From assembly GCA_002426885.1 (NCBI GenBank), contig DINU01000007.1:1-54987 (forward strand): 54,987 nucleotides of DNA. The letters run 5' to 3'. A program made the translations under genes and the position numbers. The notes under the pieces were generated by a model that saw only the letters and a list, made by a program, of their open reading frames with translations, searched no databases and was not told where the DNA came from. The stretch comes from Patescibacteria group bacterium UBA5532 (lineage in GTDB: Bacteria; Patescibacteriota; Gracilibacteria; BD1-5; UBA2023). Below are positions 45,976 to 54,416 of the stretch, piece by piece; position 1 is the stretch's first letter; each line of letters opens with the position of its first letter.

Positions 45976-46608
45976 ATGGATCTGATTCATCTCTTCTGAT
46001 CGCGTTGCCGTGTGAAACTCCTCGAGAAATTCGTCATCGAGGAGATCGTTCATGCGTCTGATACAGGCTTCTTTATCCGGGAGCTCTGCCGAGATATCAA
46101 TGAGCAGATTAATAATGTCCGTCGAGAACTCATGAATCTCGAGGAGATCGGTATCTTGAAGTCGAAGGAGTCAAAAAAACGAAAATACTATACACTGAAT
46201 CCGAGCTGTCCGATCTATGCCGAAATAAAGGAAATTTTTCTGAAAAATTATAGCGTCGATGATGCGATCAAAGACTTCTTTAAGTGACGGAAAAATCTCG
46301 ATCTTGTCACACTTTCGGAGAATATTCTGGACTTCCGAGAAAAAAATACATCCAATATTGTCGATATTTTTATTATCGGGACGCTCGATCGTATCGAGTT
46401 TAATAACTTCCTCGAGAAGGCCTTTTTCTGAAGAAAGGTAAAATACGCGATCATGGGTCTCGATGACTTCATGAATCGCCTCGAATATAATGATAAACTT
46501 GTTATTTCGATTCTTTCGCAACAAGGCAATATTTTCCTTCGGGATCGGCTTAATATCGAAGATATGATCCAAGAGAAACTTCGTGCGATAAAAATCCTGA
46601 AGAAGTAA
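45976..46608 (+). CDS. Winged-helix DNA-binding protein
   Basis: A 210-residue protein. The N-terminal ~90 residues form a winged helix: KLLEKFVIEEIVHASDTGFF, then IRELCRDINEQINNVRRELM as the recognition helix, and ILKSKESKKRKYYTLNPSCP as the wing. The C-terminal half (FIIGTLDRIEFNNFLEKAFF, VKYAIMGLDDFMNRLEYND) resembles the nucleotidyltransferase-like partner domain seen in some archaeal-type regulators, but catalytic residues are not obvious. It is divergent from the UvrD gene and could act on that promoter. Its TAA abuts the stop of the convergent TIM-barrel gene. Confidence 0.75.
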
Positions 46609-47385
46609 TTATTCTTCGAGTTTACGAGGTTTTTTTCCTGAAAAATATTTCTCGAAATATTGTTTTGCCTGGATGAGGCGCTCTAGTACCTTCTCTTTCG
46701 TACCGACTTCGAGCTCCCGTGGATCGACTTTCAGAGCGAATATGCCAGTATAGGAAAGGTCTCGAAGTTTTATCAAGAGGCTCTCGAGTGGCATTTGACC
46801 ATTTCAGAGAAAGAGTTCATGCTGATCATCGATCGAGTCTGAGAGATAGATCAGGCGGATCGTATTTCCGAGAAGTGCGAACGTCTTCATCAGATCGACA
46901 CCACTATTCGGATCGATATGCGCGATCATCATGCTCGAATTCCCAGTGATTTTCTTCGTAACTTCCGGACGAGCATTTCCATACTCAGGAATAAAGAAGA
47001 GAAATGTCTTCGGAGGCGCATTAATAACGGATACCTGAATATCAGGATATCGACTCTGCACTTCGGCAAGATATTCTCAGAACCAGTCCTTGTGCGGATC
47101 GAGACGATGCGGTGGGTAGAAATTCACAAGCTTAATACCGAGAGAATCCGTCATTTTCATGATTTTCTTAATCAGTTCCTTTGTCACGCGTCGCTCTGGG
47201 GCTGTGATGCTGACGATCGGAACATCAGTGAGTGCTATGATTTCCTTCAGATAGGTCTCGTCCCATGTGTCATAGAGTCCATGTGTCAGGGAGAGATCGA
47301 TGCCATCATAGTGCGCATCTCGCGCCAGTGCGAAGATATGATGGAGTTCATATCAGAGCAGGGATGCAGTCGAGAGAATGAACAT
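46609..47385 (-). CDS. TIM-barrel protein, xylose isomerase/AP endonuclease 2-like
   Basis: A 258-residue protein with alternating strands and helices: HIFALARDAHYDGIDLSLTH, IIALTDVPIVSITAPERRVT, DSLGIKLVNFYPPHR, SSMMIAHIDPNSGVDLMKTF, TIRLIYLSDSIDDQHELF and YTGIFALKVDPRELEVG. This follows the sugar-phosphate isomerase/epimerase (AP_endonuc_2) fold. Metal ligands of endonuclease IV are only partly matched (H in AHIDPN, D in LSDS), so an isomerase or degenerate enzyme is as likely as a DNA-repair enzyme. Convergent with the winged-helix gene with no spacing. Confidence 0.72.
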
Positions 47386-47505
47386 GAAGAGAATTATTAC
47401 AGATACACTGTACCATGAAAAAGCGAAAAAAGCAAAAACGGGACTCGATTTTGAGAAACAAAATTTGATTTTTTGCATCATTTCACTACACTTCACACAC
47501 ATTTC

Positions 47506-47582
47506 GGATCTGTAGCTCAGTTGGTTAGAGCGGAAGCCTCTTAAGCTTTAGGTCCTGGGTTCGAGCCCCAGCAGGTCCACCA
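47506..47582 (+). tRNA. tRNA-Lys (anticodon CUU)
   Basis: A full cloverleaf on the plus strand: acceptor GGATCTG/CAGGTCC, D-arm AGCTCAGTTGGTTAGAGC, loop CTCTTAA, T-loop TTCGAGC and encoded CCA. The antisense strand of its 3' half is read as the C-terminus of a recombinase remnant. Confidence 0.95.
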
Positions 47583-48283
47583 TCAACGGAAAATAAATGT
47601 TCGAATCAAGGCTTTACTTTTATGTGAAGCCTTTTTTCGTGGTCCAAAATGATGTTCGAAAAGAGAATTTTGGTGATTTTCCTTTTTTGAACAAAACTCG
47701 CATTCTTATAATACTGATCAGCTTTCCCGAAGATATTGATAAATGCCTCAATCTCGACTTCTTCATTCCTTTCGTTTTTATCCATATCAGCAATCTCAGA
47801 CCTCAGAAAGTCCACCTTATTATCAAAATCAACTTTTGCATCTTGATAGATTTTTTCTTCTTCACTATCCTTCTTTGCTCCCATATTTTTCGCCATATAT
47901 TTTTTCTTTTCACTCTTGAGATGATTGATCTCGAGAGTTTTGATATTTATCTTTTCTTGAGTTTGCATTTCTAGCTCTCGAAGTCTTACGCGAGAAAACT
48001 CAAGAAACTCTTCAAATTCCTTTTCTGTAACTCGTAACTTTTTGAGCAACTTGATAATAGCGAGATCTACCTCATCAGCTCTCACTTGAAGATTATAAAA
48101 TTGCGAGTTTTTATTCCCGCATCGATACCATATCTGATCCATACGAACAACATCCTTTATACTGGCATTTGGATTTTTAGCTTTTAGTTTCTCGAGTTTT
48201 TCTTCAAATCTCTTCTTATTCGGTAGTGTGAAAGTGAGTCAATGCTCATCAGGAGTTAAGATAAAGAAGTTTTCAAACAGCAT
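47525..48283 (-). pseudogene. Large serine recombinase remnant ending inside tRNA-Lys
   Basis: About 252 residues of the C-terminal part of a large serine recombinase. FENFFILTPDEHGLTFTLPN leads to IKDVVRMDQIWYRCGNKNSQ, where the zinc-ribbon/recombinase domain would continue. A long coiled-coil segment follows (RVRLRELEMQTQEKINIKTL, KSEKKKYMAKNMGAKKDSEE) and then a KRKITKILFSNIILD end. The N-terminal catalytic resolvase domain with its active serine is missing. The last ~20 residues (GGPAGARTQDLKLKRLPL) are the antisense of tRNA-Lys, as seen when integrases sit against a tRNA attachment site. The 5' end abuts an ATP-grasp fragment. Confidence 0.75.
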
Positions 48284-48289
48284 AACTTC

Positions 48290-48557
48290 ATCATGTATCG
48301 ATGTTACCGAAAAAATTCATCCTGATTTTATTCGTCTCGCAAAAAGAATCACAAAAGATATGTGACTTCGCCTCTGTGGTGTTGATTTTATGACAAGAGA
48401 TATCACTAAACCACTTTCTGAAAATGATGATTATATAGTGATAGAACTTAACTGAGCTCCTGGACTCGATAACTATATGTCTGCTTGAAATCAACAGAGA
48501 GAGAATGTAAAGGCAATGTATAAGGAAATACTCATCACATTATCTCAAATCGATTAG
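48290..48557 (+). pseudogene. 3' fragment of an ATP-grasp ligase
   Basis: About 88 C-terminal residues of an ATP-grasp enzyme: IDVTEKIHPDFIRLAKRITK, then LRLCGVDFMTRDI and DDYIVIELNGAPGLDNY. The Glu-x-Asn metal site is retained. This matches the end of glutathione/cyanophycin-synthetase-like ligases. No start codon or N-terminal domain remains; upstream the sequence is the recombinase remnant on the other strand. Three or four TGA glycines show it was part of this organism's coding system. The breakpoint lies near 48284-48295. Confidence 0.75.
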
Positions 48558-48573
48558 GTCATTGGAAACAAAA

Positions 48574-49728
48574 TTACTTGAGTAACTCTCCAAGCAAGTA
48601 GAGACTTCCAAAAACAACAAAAAGTTTATTTTGGTGATTTTTCCTTTTTAGGAGCAATTCTTGTGGAGTTATAATATGGGCAGTTTTTCATTGTTCCACT
48701 ATTTCAGTTTTAAGACTCTCTGCATCTGATAAAAGAGGATTTTCGCCTTTTATAATATGCCACTCTGAAACCAGTGGAAAGATATCAGTGACAAGTTGGG
48801 TATTTTTTCAGGCTTTGAGATTGAAGCAGTAAACAAGATCAATATCCTTTTGATTCTGAATGAGAGTTTGGAGATATTCTCTGAGCATTCTGAGACCCTC
48901 TTCATTGTGAGCTCCATCTATAAGAAGATTTGGATAGAGATATTGCATCCGCCCTGGATGATGAACGTGTAAAAGTGCTTGCTCTATGGTGGCTTCATCT
49001 ATTCCGATACGTTTTCAAACTTCATATGCAATGCGGGCATTGCTTTGCTGATGATGTCAGAGAAGATTTGTAGTTCGTTTTTCTATTTCTGGAATTATGA
49101 TTGGGGAATTTTGATGGTGGGCTATTTGTTCGAGTGTAGGATTGTGATCATACAAAACAACAGGAACTCAAGGCTTGATAATTCCTCATTTCTCAGAGGC
49201 AATCTGCTCGAGAGTATCTCAGAGAAACTCCATATGATCATACCCAATACTCGTAATTGCGGAGATGATTGGGGTGATAACATTCGTTGCATCAAATCTT
49301 CCTCCAAGTCATACTTCGATAACACCAAATTCTGATTTTTGATCTCGAAAATAAAGAAAAGCAAGAATAGTACATCGCTCAAAATAGGAGAGATTTCCTC
49401 AGTATTCAATAATCATTGTAGCATATTTCACAAAATCTTCTTCGCTTATTTGTCACTGTTCAGTCTCGAATCTTTCTCGGATATCGATAAGGTGTGGACT
49501 TGTATATATCCCAACATTTTTTCTGGCATCTTTAAGTATCTGAAATATCATCTTGGAAACACTTCCTTTTCCATTGGTTCAGGCAATATGGATAGATCTG
49601 AAGGATTTTTCTGGATTTCAAAAAAATCTACAAGCATCTTCGGTATTTTTGAGAGAGTAGTCTCACACTTTCTCTACCTGAAAAAATTTACCCAGAATTT
49701 CATTATATGTGGATGGCGTTGTTTTCAT
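48574..49728 (-). CDS. folC: Folylpolyglutamate synthase / dihydrofolate synthase
   Basis: A 384-residue Mur-ligase-type protein. The P-loop reads SIHIAGTNGKGSVSK with one TGA glycine, followed by NVGIYTSPHLIDIRERF, EVGLGGRFDATNVITP (metal site), ITSIGYDHMEFLG with the conserved His, NLLIDGAHNEEGLRML and KLFVVFGSLYLLGELL. It adds glutamate to dihydropteroate or folate. Its first 26 nt overlap the end of the folK-folP gene, showing translational coupling. The region is A+T rich compared with the housekeeping genes. Confidence 0.93.
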
Positions 49729-50958
49729 AGATTTCATAAAGTTGAATAGCTTCTTTTGCCTCCAAAATATCGTGCACACGAAGTATATCAACTCCATTTC
49801 TGAGAGCAATCGTATGGATTATTGAAGTTCAATTTAATGCTTCTTCGGAGGAAATATCGAGACTTTTATAAATCATACTCTTTCTTGATACTCCGACTAA
49901 AATAGGTACATTCAATTTCTGCAAAGCTCATAGTTCCGAGAGTACAGTAAAATTTTCCTCTCTTGTTTTTCAGAAACCAAAGCCAGGGTCAAAGATATAA
50001 TCTCTCAATCCGTAACTATCCATAATCTCTTTTCTGGAAAGGAGGGAACTTTTTATAGACATCATATCTGATGCGTGAGATGTAGCAATATATGTTGCAC
50101 CAATTTCCTTCGCAATTCGTATAAATTCCATATTTTGTGATCCTCTATCACTCACGTCGTTGATAATATCTATATTATACTTTTTGAGATGTTGTATAAC
50201 TTCAGGATAAAATGTATCTATACTCAAAAGGATGTTTGGGTAGATTTTTCGAAATTCTCGTATAATTGGCTCCAGTCGTAAGACTTCATCTTGCCACGAT
50301 ATAACAGCGTGACCAGGTCTTGTACTTTGTGCTCAAATATCGATAATATCTGCTCATTGCTCTATCATCTTTCACGCTTGCAACATTGCTTCTTGAGAAT
50401 TGTTATATTTTCAACCATCGTAGAATGAGTCTGGGGTGATATTAAGTATTCCCATAATAGCACGTTTGCCCTTCCAAGCGAGGGATTTTTTATCGAGTTT
50501 TTCTATAAATTGATTGCTCGATTTATACAGAGAAAGCGGTCATTTTCAGGGAATAGTTATATCCGACGCAATCTCAAATAAAGGATCACAAACGAAAGAT
50601 CTCTCGTGCATTCTTGGATGAGGAATTTGCAAATTTTCATCATTTACTATGACATCATCATATAAAAGTATATCAATATCAATCGTTCGAGAATTATGGT
50701 ATGAGTATCTTTTTCTACCATATTTCTCTTCTGTTTTGAGGAGAGCCTCGAGTAAATGATGCGGTGAAAGGTTTGTATATGCTCAGAGAACACAATTGAT
50801 ATAATATCATCCATTTGCATCTATCGGTTCAGTTTTATAAAAGCTCGATCGAATAGTATCTTCGATTATACTCTCATTTTCGAGTGATGAAATTATCTCT
50901 TCGATATGTTTGATCCTATTTCCAAGATTTGATCAGAGTCAAAGATATATTTTGGCAT
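49703..50958 (-). CDS. FolK-FolP fusion: HPPK plus dihydropteroate synthase
   Basis: One open frame joins two folate enzymes. The first ~155 residues are HPPK: KIYLGLGSNLGNRIKHIEEI, SRTIDIDILLYDDVIVNDEN and IPHPRMHERSFVCDPLFEIA. DHPS follows directly: MGILNITPDSFYDGGKY, GADIIDIGAQSTRPGH, NILLSIDTFYPEV, NIDIINDVSDRGSQN, IFDPGFGFGKTREENF and ILVGVSRKSMIYKSL. Together they pyrophosphorylate hydroxymethyl-dihydropterin and join it to p-aminobenzoate. The start is odd: the ATG at 50956-50958 is one base out of frame with KIYLGLGSN, and no in-frame ATG, GTG or TTG follows the upstream TAA. A non-standard start, an indel or a base-calling error is possible. Confidence 0.88.
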
Positions 50959-51016
50959 ATTTACAAAAGATTACTTACATTTTCAGTGTACAGAAATTCA
51001 GACTTTCGTAAATAGT

Positions 51017-51493
51017 TTAAGACTCGATTCTATTCTCTTCATAATACTCCCTCGAATACGGAGATCCATCAAAATCCTCTTTCGGAAGAAACTCGGGTTT
51101 AACAAATTGAGAAGGTGGGAGTCAGAATATGAGACGATACGGTTCTTTCTTATCGTCTGATTCGTCTTCTTTCTTATCGGACCATCCGTGATTGTTCTTG
51201 AGGCAAAATATCGCCATCGGAATACTCACTTTTCGTTTGAGAGCATTGATCTCCATAGATGCCTCAGCTTCGATCCGAAGTCTTTTTATCGTGTCAGAAA
51301 AGTCTTGATCCGTATCCTTGCATTTCGAAGAGGAATGACTGGAAAGGAACTCTCGGGTAATTCCTGCATATACACAAAAATCAAGAATTGTGACGATTCA
51401 CAATCCATTTTCTCACTTTCGGTCGAGCAAATATGCTTCAAGAGTCTTTTTGAAAGATTTTTGGTTATATTTGGTAGGTCTCCATATTTTCAT
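51017..51493 (-). CDS. Terminase small subunit-like (phage DNA packaging) protein
   Basis: A 158-residue protein. The N-terminal part (FKKTLEAYLLDRKGENG, VTILDFCVYAGITREFLSSH) looks like the helix-turn-helix of DNA-packaging protein gp3/terminase small subunits. It is followed by DFSDTIKRLRIEAEASMEIN and a typical AIFCLKNNHGWSDKKED end of that domain. Terminase small subunits bind the phage genome for packaging. There is no large subunit or capsid gene here, so it is probably an isolated phage remnant or a domesticated gene. It begins 5 nt after the end of the upstream small gene. Confidence 0.7.
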
Positions 51494-51498
51494 ATGTT

Positions 51499-51795
51499 CT
51501 AATCGCTAGAGGCCACAGTGAGAGAGTCGGATATTTCAATCTGATAATAGCTCTTCTGCTTTTCAGATAATCTCTGAAGTGCGGACTTATTTCATCCAAA
51601 ATCAGTCATATAGAGCCGAACGAGTGATCTCAGGGTCTCAGGATGGAAGGTTTTGATAGCTTTTCGGAGATGTTCGAAATTCTCCCGAAGATGTCCACCA
51701 CACGATAATCCAGATGCTTCCATGAGGGAGCATTTTTCATTCATAAATAAAAGACGTCTATGCGGTTCCATCATACGAAAAAAGCTACCAAACAT
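51499..51795 (-). CDS. Small hypothetical protein upstream of the terminase-like gene
   Basis: A 98-residue frame starting MFGSFFRMMEPHRRLLFMN. It contains two Cys with nearby His (EKCSLMEASGLSCGGHLREN), which could form a metal site or a HNH-like core, then HLRKAIKTFHPETLRSL. It ends in a Ser-rich tail after a TGA glycine. A TTG at 51831 could extend it by 12 residues. It is 5 nt from the terminase-like gene and probably shares its transcript. No family is recognised. Confidence 0.55.
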
Positions 51796-51997
51796 CCGAA
51801 TTACAAGGGAAAGATGATATATAGAGAACAATTCCCAATAGGATAATCGATAGATCTTTTAGAATATGTAACTAGCTAAAAATAGAATTTCTCACGAACT
51901 TCTCATTGTGGTCAGGTTTCTGAGTCAAAATCAAAAGATTTCCAAAAGGAGTATTTCTTCCTATACTTGGGATGCTCTATTATTTTTCTTTTTTTCT

Positions 51998-52082
51998 ATG
52001 ACTCACGCGCACAAAACCATCGGTGTACTCGGAGGAATGGGACCCGAAGCATCGGCAAACCTCTATTCGAAGATGCTATTCA
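51998..52082 (+). pseudogene. 5' fragment of an aspartate/glutamate racemase-type gene
   Basis: Starting at ATG 51998 the frame reads KTIGVLGGMGPEASANLYSK, the unmistakable N-terminus of the Asp/Glu racemase family (normally about 230 residues). The similarity stops after ~27 codons, near 52082, and A+T-rich DNA leading to the Bax-inhibitor promoter begins. The rest of the racemase is absent from the window. This marks the left breakpoint of an insertion or deletion. Confidence 0.75.
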
Positions 52083-52181
52083 CCTGAGGAATAAGTGCTT
52101 GGTCCATAATAAGAAAGTTATTACCTTGAGATTATATATTTTTCTCAGAAAAGAGGAATAAATTTATCTACTTCAGAAAAA

Positions 52182-52210
52182 TTGACATATTATATTATAT
52201 TGTCTATAAT
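52182..52210 (+). promoter_or_regulatory. Consensus sigma-70 promoter of the Bax-inhibitor gene
   Basis: TTGACA (52182-52187), exactly 17 nt, TATAAT (52205-52210). Both boxes are perfect, unlike the TTGCWW type seen at the other promoters in the window. Confidence 0.8.
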
Positions 52211-52271
52211 AATTATGTCCGTCTGAGCCCATATTCGGTGCTACAGGGATTTGATGAAAATAGGAGGGGCC

Positions 52272-52937
52272 ATGAGCCTATCTACTGGTGTATGGGAGCG
52301 ATCAGGCTCCGATCAGATGTCACGGGGGGTTTTCTATCTCGTGATGGGCGTCATCCTGGCGTGGGGATTCGTTCTCACGCGTCTGGTGGCACAATCAACC
52401 GCGGACTGGCATCCGAATATCGTGATGCTGCTGGTGGTGGGACTGGGTATTCCGCTTGTCGGAATCTTCATGTCTGCCATGAGCGACAATCCGTTGGTGT
52501 CATTCGTGGGCTTCAATCTGACCGTTGGTGGCCTCGCTGCCATTCTTGGTCCGGTGCTCGCGATGTATGCCCTGAAGCAGCCTGGGCTGATTGAACGGGC
52601 TGCTGGCGTCACGGCGCTTTCTACCTTTGCCATGGGAGTTTCGGGACTCATGTTTCCGAACTTCTATCGGCAAATTGGCGGAGTGCTCTTCGGTGCACTC
52701 ACTGCGCTTGTCGTGGTATCGATTGCTCGCCTGTTCATTCCGGCGATCCAAGGAGTCGGCATCATCGACTACATCAGTGCGGCAATTTTCTCTCTCTACA
52801 TCGGTTACGATATGTACCGTGCGAGTGAGATTCCAGCAACACTGGACAACGCCGTCGATGTTGCCGTGAGCCTCTACCTCGACATCATCAACTTGTTTCT
52901 CGATCTTCTCCGGATCCTCGGATCCTCGGACGACTGA
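52272..52937 (+). CDS. Bax inhibitor-1/YccA family protein, written in the standard code
   Basis: A 221-residue membrane protein with about seven helices (VFYLVMGVILAWGFVLTRLV, WHPNIVMLLVVGLGIPLVG, VSFVGFNLTVGGLAAILGPV), ending in the family's IFSLYIGYDMYRASEIP and SLYLDIINLFLDLLRIL. Bacterial members form pH-sensitive Ca2+-leak channels. The start is ATG 52272 behind a perfect AGGAGG at 52262-52267. All glycines are GGN, no TGA occurs internally, and the gene ends in TGA (52935-52937). If UGA is glycine here, translation would run 38 codons further, through the terminator hairpin, to TAA 53049-53051. It is clearly G+C richer than its neighbours. Recent foreign origin or a chimeric assembly are the main options. 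Confidence 0.93.
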   Translation: MSLSTGVWERSGSDQMSRGVFYLVMGVILAWGFVLTRLVAQSTADWHPNIVMLLVVGLGIPLVGIFMSAMSDNPLVSFVGFNLTVGGLAAILGPVLAMYALKQPGLIERAAGVTALSTFAMGVSGLMFPNFYRQIGGVLFGALTALVVVSIARLFIPAIQGVGIIDYISAAIFSLYIGYDMYRASEIPATLDNAVDVAVSLYLDIINLFLDLLRILGSSDD

Positions 52938-52949
52938 CGACGGAACATC

Positions 52950-52985
52950 GGGCGAAAGCCCGCCTCGAGACCGCTTCGGCGGTCT
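52950..52985 (+). terminator. Tandem hairpins ending the Bax-inhibitor gene
   Basis: GGGC-GAAA-GCCC (52950-52961), then AGACCGC-TTCG-GCGGTCT (52968-52985) followed by TGTTTTATT. The second is a strong rho-independent terminator with a UUCG tetraloop. The stop of the convergent TM2 gene follows at 52990. Confidence 0.85.
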
Positions 52986-52989
52986 TGTT

Positions 52990-54162
52990 TTATTCTATAT
53001 TCAAATCCATCAAACTGAGTTCATCTCCTTCGAGCTGGAATTTACAAGTAAAATTCGACCGTAGTTTCGCTCAAAATGAGTTCTGGGCATCAACATACGA
53101 GTGAACATATATAAACCCACCAGCAGCCCAAATCTTGTAGTCAGTCCATGGGAAATCTGCCGTCGATGGGGACTTGAGTTGTGAAGTAGTGGCTTGTTTG
53201 CAGAAGGACCAAGCAGTTACATCGTGACCCTTGAGCCATTCGTTGAGTTTTGCATCCTTTTCGATAGCTTCTGCGAGTTTCTTTTGGTCTTCTTTTTCCT
53301 TCTTGCATTTCGGATTTTTCATACAAGCCTCTTCTTCTGCCTTTTGCTTCTCGATTTCTGCCTGTTTCGCTTGTTCCTGAGCTATGCGCTTATTTTCTAT
53401 TTCTTGTTTCGCGAGAGCTTCGGCATTTTTCTCTTCTTCCGTCAATGCTCGATTTATAGTAATGTCTTGTATCGTCTCTTTTCCTCGATAATTGGCGACA
53501 ATATGGAGCCTTTTTGATTTTTGTGCAAGCTCAACGGGGATCTCATAGATTGATTTTTCTTTCGGTCCAACTTCTTTATTGTTTACGAAAACCTTTGTCA
53601 CTGGAATTGCTTCAAATTGGAAATTATATACTCATCCGGTTTGAGAAGTATTCGTATCAGAGAGGATTTTTATGATCGGGGCTTGTGCATTTCATTGAGA
53701 TATAATAACAATAAGGAGTATTGCGGAAAATATAGTTCCAGCAATTCTCCCGGGATATTTCTTGATATTCTTGATACGATTTTGGAGGATTTTTTCATCC
53801 TTTCATGGATAGAACCATATTGCCAGTATGAGAAGTATCCCGGCATATTGGATGAGTGGATTTTCCATAAATACAGAGCCGAGAATAAATCCTGAAAATC
53901 CAATCGGATAAAGCCACATTTTTATAATGTCCTCTTCGAGATATGATTTTGGTTTCTTGAGTATTTCTTGGTAATTGGACCACTCTTTCTCTGATCGAGT
54001 AAGAAACCATACACCCTCAAATATACCGAGAAAGAGAGGCATTCCTGACCAAGATATCAGAATACAGGCGATACCTTCCTTCTTACGTCAGAGGTAAAAT
54101 TTTTGCGCTCAGAAGGTCCCCAAGAGTATCCCGAGCATTCCAGCCAAGAAACGAGATTTCAT
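52990..54162 (-). CDS. TM2-domain membrane protein with a coiled coil and C-terminal domain
   Basis: A 390-residue protein. The N-terminal TM2 domain reads FLAGMLGILLGTFGAQKFYL, GRKKEGIACILISWSGMPLF and GIFEGVWFLTRSEKEW. A further pair of membrane helices lies at about 80-115 (YPIGFSGFILGSVF, AGILLILAIWFYP), and another at about 140 (FSAILLIVIISQGNA). A beta domain (TKVFVNNKEVGPKEKSIYEI) follows, then a coiled coil (NKRIAQEQAKQAEIEKQKAE) and a C-terminal domain (VTAWSFCKQATTSQLKSPST, FIYVHSYVDAQNSFGAKLRS). The last resembles domains of unknown function after TM2/Ltp-like repeats. Several TGA glycines show it is native. Confidence 0.8.
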
Positions 54163-54184
54163 ATATGGAAAAATGATAAAATAA

Positions 54185-54269
54185 AAAGGCGGCTTGTATA
54201 ATGAGTCGCCAGACTACCACTTCAACATTACCTCGATAAAAGACAATGGAAGCTATACAAGCCGCCTTT
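54185..54269. repeat. Perfect 16-bp inverted repeat around a 53-nt loop
   Basis: AAAGGCGGCTTGTATA (54185-54200) is the exact reverse complement of TATACAAGCCGCCTTT (54254-54269). The loop holds part of a sequence that recurs in altered form downstream: in reverse complement it reads GAAGTGGTAGTCTGGC, against GAAGCGGTAATCTGGC at about 54320. It lies between two divergent genes. It could be a small RNA, a transposon end or a regulatory cruciform. Confidence 0.65.
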
Positions 54270-54416
54270 CTGTTTTTTATCGAAATACGCAAAAAGTGCG
54301 CTTGTATATGAAGCGGTAATCTGGCACGGAAAAATATACTCAAAAATATAAAAAAATCCAGTATATGATTGCTTGTATTTACCATTTATATATAATCAGT
54401 TTCTAATTTTGAATAT

